Shown here piece after piece: positions 58,229-64,000 of a stretch of DNA of 64,000 nucleotides; the first letter of the stretch is position 1, and every line of letters starts with the position of its first letter. The notes under the pieces were generated by a model. That model searched no databases, was not told the DNA's origin, and saw only the letters and a list, made by a program, of their open reading frames with translations. Source of the DNA: Hofstenia miamia (taxonomy: Eukaryota; Xenacoelomorpha; Acoela); the NCBI GenBank assembly GCA_004352715.1, contig SCFE01000013.1, forward strand, positions 269,961 to 333,960, read 5' to 3'. Position numbers and translations under genes: made by a program.

Positions 58229-58429
58229 AAAGCTTGAAATATACATACTAGTTGAATTAGAGGATGCTGCAGAAAAGGGATTTCCGGAATTCTGTACATC
58301 AATCAAATCCTCATCCTCTTTATTTTTAACAGATTCCAAAATACATTTTTCATCATCTACCCAATCTTCACAGAGTCGAAAGGTTTCGGTAGCAAGCCAA
58401 AAATACACCAACTGCGCTTGTCCACAACT
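58229..58429 (-). CDS. AKAP10: AKAP10-like exon 2 (RGS1, FWLA motif)
   Basis: 201 bp, 67 codons on the minus strand. Acceptor TATCTAG, then SCGQAQLVYFWLATETF, with the same spacing from the LPYLIQY of exon 1 to FWLATETF as from LPYFIQF to FWLEAESF in AKAP10. The rest is acidic then Ser-rich, as in the insertion that splits RGS1 in this family. The donor is uncertain: GTAAAA after SSF keeps phase 0 into exon 3. A LINE ends only about 15 bases upstream of the acceptor. A second copy lies at 31033-31233. Confidence 0.8.
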
Positions 58430-58444
58430 CTAGATACTTGCAGA

Positions 58445-60060
58445 TAAGAGTTAAAGCAAATTTATTGCGCAATATATGTATACAAAAAATATACAAACTA
58501 ACACGAGACAAAAAAATTAAAAAATAAACAATTAACTACAAATGAATATGTACAATATATAATCAATGTTTGTGTGAATGTTTGTGTAGGTGATCAATGC
58601 TGAATGTATATTTCGAATGCATGAAGTGTATTACCGTCGCCTAATATATATTGTTTTATTAGAAGAAATGTTTTCAATTTTTCTTAAACTTTTAACTGTT
58701 TTCTTCTACTCGCGTTTCGTAATTATAAATTATTTCAACATTTAATTGATATTTGATGAAAGCCATTAGAATTTTTATCTAAAAACAAAAAATTTTTGCG
58801 ATCGCTCGTTTATTTTAATATAGTCATTAAGGAAAAGGAGAGATGTTGGTAGAGATTTGAATATAAATAAGATAGATAACATATGCACGTGAATCTGGTA
58901 GAACGGAGATAACATTTTATATTTATTACGAAATACTGATCCTTAGTCATGCGTTTGTGCAAAGTTAAGTGTTTTTAAGGACCAATTTAATGTCTTTGTT
59001 ACAAGTGCGCGATGTTTCGAATTTAGGTCATCTAAAAGAAAAGAACAGCATTGAAAATGAGAAAAAAAGAAAGCATGTATCAGTTGTTTATGATAATCGG
59101 TTGATATTTCATTGCGTAAATGATAAAGATATCTAATGCCGGTAGTCATTTTTTAAATCTTACTAGAAATAAACTGTTCAAATTTTAATTCCTTATTTAT
59201 CTCAACACCTAAATAGCTTATTGATTCATCACTTTGTTTTATTGTGCCATTATTTATCTACTTATAAGGCATGTGTCGTCGGTATATTCGTAAATGTCGT
59301 GTGCTTAACGTGCTATATTATATCATTTACAAAAATTGCGAATAATATAGGGGCAAGAATAGTTCCTTGGGGTACCCCACGGCCTGTTGTAATATATTTT
59401 GATTTTTAACCATTTAATATTATACGCTGTTGTCTGTTTAATAATAAATTCATGATAAATTTTATTGAGTTATCACCAAAGGCATAATTTATGAGCTTAT
59501 CTTGCAAGATATCGAAATTCATTGAATTGAATGTCTTACTTAAATCGAGTAATGCTACACAACTGCAGTTATTATGAGATATATTAGACTTAATTTGTTG
59601 CGTGATCGATAAAATTGCGTCCTGGGTGCAATGCCCAGTACGAAACCCAAATTTCCTATTCCATATGATGTTTTCAGATTTTAGGAACGCGCTTATTTGA
59701 ATATATAACAGTTTTCTAAGAGTGTACTGAAAGAATGTGTAATACAAATTGATCTACAGTTCTTTGCGTTTAAGGTATCGCCTGATTTTTTTAGTATGTT
59801 CGGAAACTTACAATCAATAATAAATTGATTAAATGCGAATAATAATTGTTCTTCGAAAATATGAAAAAACGCTTCATAATAAAAAATGGGAGATTAAAAG
59901 AAGAGGTTGGTTTGTTAGCATCAAGTTTCTTAACAATGATTTTTAGTTCATTAATTGTCGCAAATCTAAAGGAAAAATTATTCGATTGTATGAGATTACC
60001 AAGATTTTGGTTTTTCTTATAACATGGGAAATTGAAATCGCCGATAAATTTATGAACGCA
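58445..60060 (-). pseudogene. LINE reverse transcriptase, main copy
   Basis: Minus-strand non-LTR retrotransposon. A segment before RT reads FATINELKIIVKKLDANKP (about 59970-59900). RT core is at 59747-59406: FGFRTGHCTQDAILSI, VALLDLSKTFNSMNFDIL (catalytic-Asp motif), then LLNRQQRI. After the (missing or changed) YxDD region, the C-terminus follows at 59149-58943 and a 3' untranslated region to the TAAGAGTTAAAGC terminus at about 58445. It is broken by stops. It has inserted into the intron upstream of AKAP10-like exon 2 and appears to interrupt a hAT remnant at its 5' side. Confidence 0.8.
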
Positions 60061-60082
60061 CGGTGCTGCAAAAAACAATGGT

Positions 60083-61260
60083 TTCGGAAGTGGTCTAGTG
60101 GATTTTTCCAGTGAATAACCGCGTCTGATATTGTACAGTCATTTGACTGCACCCTGTTCAATGCCTCTGCCACAATTAAAAACCGCATGAAGGTCTAAGG
60201 TCTTCAACTTGTCAATAAAAATACACGTTTTTCAGGATCTTCAAAAACTCCGAAGCTATTTTGTCATTGTCATGTTCGAGATATTGCTTGATGTACCAAT
60301 CAAGTAATTTTACACAACTACTCCAATGTACCGGACTGGGTAGTGGTGGCTTTGTTATGTTGTTTTGCATCCACTTGCTTGCAAGTTGGGAATTTCGAAA
60401 ATACTTTGCTATGGAAACCACTTTCTTCACAATGCCGTCTGGCTGCAAGTCGTAAGCGAGCAGATTCAATTGATGTGCAGAGCAGCCGTAAACAACAATA
60501 TTATCTCTCATCTCAAAAACTAACCGTCGCATTTTGTTCATAGATTCACAATTATCAGTCACAAACCAATAAATTTTGCAGTTGTACTTTTTTGTTATCG
60601 TGTCAATTTCCTCTAGTACAGCATCACGCAAGTAATCAGATGTATGATTATTTGCACTCGCGTCTTTTACGGAAACTATGAACGTTTTCGTCTTGTATCC
60701 CGAACCCTAACAGGGAGTCACCATTCACGCTTGTCAAAAAATCAGCCGATAAAGTAACTCATTGATTGGCAGGGGTTTCCACTGCACCGTTCTGTAAATC
60801 TTTGTAAACGGATTGAAAAAATCGCCAGCGATATCAGCCCAGTTTGGGGGTTTATATCCTTGGTGTAACTGCGATACCATGTTCTGAATCCGCGACCCAA
60901 AATGCTATATTGGAGGAGTAAAAAAACCGCGCTATCGCAACATCAAATTTCTGTTTCTGTTGTAGCGTTGTTTTGACAACAACACTACCCATACTTTACT
61001 GTACTTGCTTTGGCTGTTGGAGCGATGCTGCACCCTCTTGGAGATGAAGATGATTGTCATTGAAATGTCTTCGCATTGGCTGAACCAAGGCAGCCATTGA
61101 AGTGATACAATGATTCCATGTAGCTCTGCCATTCTGCTGTGAAAACTCACACCAAATTGCGCCACGTTTCCTTCCTGTGCGTGCACGTTCGGCCAGCATG
61201 TTTACAAGATGATATATGACACATTTTATCCGGTACAGCGTGACCGTGATGTCAGACAAT
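60083..61260 (-). pseudogene. hAT-type transposase (BED + DUF659-like)
   Basis: Minus strand. A BED-finger-like N-terminus is at about 61185-61080 (GRKRGAIWCEFSQQN, HCITSMAALVQPMRRHF). A linker near 60880-60830 reads LHQGYKPPNWADIAG. Then SADFLTSVNGDSLLG, TKTFIVSVKDASANNHTSDY and, in the open stretch 60631-60212, YWFVTDNCESMNKMRRLVFE and VYGCSAHQLNLLAYDL, the RNase H-like core of DUF659 hAT proteins. It continues to SNDCTISDAVIHWKN near 60130. Frameshifts at 60630-60740 and 60900-61000 disable it. It would have cut and pasted hAT DNA. Confidence 0.75.
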
Positions 61261-62560
61261 CACATCCATTCAGCTTCCACAGCGCACAATCAATTTAATA
61301 CAAAACTCAATTTCCATCCCGTTTTAAACAGTGTTTTAAACATTGCAAACCTGTGAACGTACTACAATTCTCTTGTAGAGCTTAATTGATCAAAAATTTT
61401 TTACCTTTCTGATCTAAAATTTCGTAATTACTTGCTTTGATCTTTCATAATTGGTCCAATTAGTCGTCTTCGGGCTGATTTCGTTAAGCCCCGTTTACAC
61501 TGGTTCAACTTGAGGAATTCGTCAAGCGAATTTAATAGCGCATGGACGTGTTTACACCTATTCCTCAAGTTGATTTCATTTGAAAATTTCAATATTGAAA
61601 GCTCCTGTTTACATTGGTTCCTTTTTCGTTGATATTTATCAAACGATTTAAAAGAATAATAAGCTAAAATTAGTCATTCACTAATCTAATTAACTAATCT
61701 AATTAACACAGACTAGGCGTGCGGAGTCGTAGCTGTGATGGGCAATTGTCCATCTAAATATATTTTAGCCTTGCCTTTTTCAACTTGAAAAATAGGGAAA
61801 TCTGCAACTACGCCAAAGTACACCGAAAAATTCTCTGTTTAACATTTGGGTGCAAGTCGATCCAGAGAAGGCTTACTTCAATAGTTTTACAGATATTGCA
61901 GCTACAAGAATGAATGGCTAGGATTTTTAATTGAACAATTTGAGGTTTTGAATTTTTAGGCTATTTTGAAATTTAATTGCATTGATCTACGCTCTTGCGA
62001 AAAGAGAGGGTTTGGGGTGCACACTGACTGGTATTATACAACAATTATTCGAAAAATTATATTTAACTTAACATTATTTACTTCAATTTACTGTTATCAT
62101 TAGAACTTCGAACAAGCAACGAAGTCTAAGAAAAGGATATTTTGTTTAGTATTCATGATCAAATTGAAGCATAATACAGTCATGAACATTAAAGCAATTT
62201 AAGTGAAGAAGGGTTATTCGAGATCACTTATTTTCATTGGATTAACCTGCTTCCTGTCGCATAGAACGGAAACTTCGGAATAAATATTTAGTGAAAGTGG
62301 AAATAACATGGTAATAGAATAAACATGAAATTGGGACCACTAATTTCAGATTACCAAAAATATTTTTTTGTAAATATCATAAAGAATAGAAGTCATACCG
62401 TGGCATCAATGGAACAATGGGACCAGAAATTTTCTTGATACTCGGATAAAATTGGACTTGGGCAAAACTCAATATCCCTAGATCTAAAAGATAAAACGAG
62501 ATCAATTAAGTATTGAGCCTTCTATATACAAAATATCTAAACCACGCAATAACTGTCAAT

Positions 62561-62561
<1 letters not shown>
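61261..62561. other. no gene; short inverted repeat
   Basis: No coding region supported. TCAACTTGAGGAA (about 61505-61517) and TTCCTCAAGTTGA (61561-61573) form a 13-base inverted repeat with a 43-base loop, next to GCCCCGTTTACACTGG. This may be the edge of a small inverted-repeat transposon. Confidence 0.4.
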
Positions 62562-62604
<43 letters not shown>

Positions 62605-62605
62605 T
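62562..62605. repeat. (TA)n microsatellite
   Basis: TA run followed by further TA-rich sequence to about 62632. Confidence 0.93.
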
Positions 62606-62805
62606 ATATATATATATTTATATATAGATATATTAGGAATTATGTTATTAGACCTTTTAAAAATATTCAAGTTAAGTTTTATGGTGAATCAACTTTTAAC
62701 AACGTTTGATTTATTAGAAATTATTGTAGCGGAAACTAATAAGACATGTAGGCATCACATCCGTTATAAAAGTGTTTCTAGTAGCCATAGATTTTTCTTG
62801 AGTTC

Positions 62806-63805
62806 NNNNNNNNNNNNNNNNNNNNNNNNNNNNNNNNNNNNNNNNNNNNNNNNNNNNNNNNNNNNNNNNNNNNNNNNNNNNNNNNNNNNNNNNNNNNNNN
62901 NNNNNNNNNNNNNNNNNNNNNNNNNNNNNNNNNNNNNNNNNNNNNNNNNNNNNNNNNNNNNNNNNNNNNNNNNNNNNNNNNNNNNNNNNNNNNNNNNNNN
63001 NNNNNNNNNNNNNNNNNNNNNNNNNNNNNNNNNNNNNNNNNNNNNNNNNNNNNNNNNNNNNNNNNNNNNNNNNNNNNNNNNNNNNNNNNNNNNNNNNNNN
63101 NNNNNNNNNNNNNNNNNNNNNNNNNNNNNNNNNNNNNNNNNNNNNNNNNNNNNNNNNNNNNNNNNNNNNNNNNNNNNNNNNNNNNNNNNNNNNNNNNNNN
63201 NNNNNNNNNNNNNNNNNNNNNNNNNNNNNNNNNNNNNNNNNNNNNNNNNNNNNNNNNNNNNNNNNNNNNNNNNNNNNNNNNNNNNNNNNNNNNNNNNNNN
63301 NNNNNNNNNNNNNNNNNNNNNNNNNNNNNNNNNNNNNNNNNNNNNNNNNNNNNNNNNNNNNNNNNNNNNNNNNNNNNNNNNNNNNNNNNNNNNNNNNNNN
63401 NNNNNNNNNNNNNNNNNNNNNNNNNNNNNNNNNNNNNNNNNNNNNNNNNNNNNNNNNNNNNNNNNNNNNNNNNNNNNNNNNNNNNNNNNNNNNNNNNNNN
63501 NNNNNNNNNNNNNNNNNNNNNNNNNNNNNNNNNNNNNNNNNNNNNNNNNNNNNNNNNNNNNNNNNNNNNNNNNNNNNNNNNNNNNNNNNNNNNNNNNNNN
63601 NNNNNNNNNNNNNNNNNNNNNNNNNNNNNNNNNNNNNNNNNNNNNNNNNNNNNNNNNNNNNNNNNNNNNNNNNNNNNNNNNNNNNNNNNNNNNNNNNNNN
63701 NNNNNNNNNNNNNNNNNNNNNNNNNNNNNNNNNNNNNNNNNNNNNNNNNNNNNNNNNNNNNNNNNNNNNNNNNNNNNNNNNNNNNNNNNNNNNNNNNNNN
63801 NNNNN
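62806..63805. other. assembly gap (1000 N)
   Basis: Exactly 1000 N. The right flank is inside Gypsy protease on the minus strand and the left flank is unrelated AT-rich DNA. Confidence 0.99.
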
Positions 63806-64000
63806 TTCCTAATATAACTTCATATGGTAATGGATTGTTATGTGTGTCCACTACTACTAGAGGTTGTTTGAATGTTGTGTTTGCAATTCTCATTTGTGCA
63901 ATGTTTATCATTCCCTTCATGTCAATATAATCCCCCTGAAGCATTAATTAATCTCTTGTTACAACTCTTCATATCTTCTTGTTGGAATCCCAATTTCATA
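63806..64000 (-). pseudogene. Ty3/Gypsy protease fragment at window end
   Basis: Minus strand: a KLGFQQEDM-like start at about 63990, a one-base insertion near 63945, then GMINIAQMRIANTTFKQPLV and LPYEVILG up to the gap. Close to the protease at 35.3-35.5 kb. The active-site triad lies just outside the window. Confidence 0.85.

Noticed and set aside
60932-61186. 84-codon minus-strand ORF
   Set aside because: It is in a different frame from the BED-like reading of 61259-60996, which better fits the hAT context.

Overview
The window is AT-rich animal DNA, most likely from an invertebrate. It carries split exons with GT/AG borders of an AKAP10-like gene, several non-LTR retrotransposon fragments, hAT-type and other DNA transposons, and a dense cluster of Ty3/Gypsy LTR retrotransposons. 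No bacterial-type gene, CRISPR array, rRNA or tRNA was recognised. The sequence is a draft scaffold. Gaps lie at 1239-1929, 5910-6909, 8038-8111, 11148-11915, 37440-38439, 40339-41338, 48729-48749 and 62806-63805; four of them are exactly 1000 N. At least two gaps are flanked by duplicated contig ends.

Region 1 to about 37.4 kb is a nest of one Ty3/Gypsy family (gag with coiled coil and CCHC knuckle, then protease, RT, RNase H, integrase) in both orientations, with older relatives. The best copy is 16371-27493 on the minus strand: two LTRs of about 1.15 kb and a 4-bp target duplication (ATAC), inserted in an older plus-strand relative whose last ORF it splits (15545-16370 and 27494-29850). 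Downstream of integrase these elements carry a third ORF of about 880-1000 codons, found in three places, which does not look like an envelope gene. Every protease copy that can be read has Asn where retropepsins have the catalytic Asp. All coding regions have stops, frameshifts or deletions, so no copy here is intact.

Region 38 to 44 kb holds a non-LTR element with a PHD-like ORF1 and an endonuclease domain, an unassigned plus-strand ORF start cut by a gap, and a broken transposon-derived gene of the BED/hAT-like type (41.8-42.8 kb).

Region 44 to 62 kb holds the only recognisable host gene, an AKAP10-like dual-RGS A-kinase anchoring protein on the minus strand. Exons matching successive protein segments lie at 58.4, 57.7, 55.1 and 54.6 kb, with matching phases. 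The N-terminal exon, however, lies at 44.5 kb, downstream of them, and a second copy of exon 2 lies at 31.2 kb inside a duplicated segment that also carries an adjoining LINE. This suggests a tandem gene duplication, an exon moved by LINE 3' transduction, or misassembly. A 2.07-kb terminal-inverted-repeat transposon sits in one AKAP10-like intron. LINE and hAT remnants occupy 58.4-61.3 kb. The window ends in another Gypsy protease fragment (63.8-64.0 kb).
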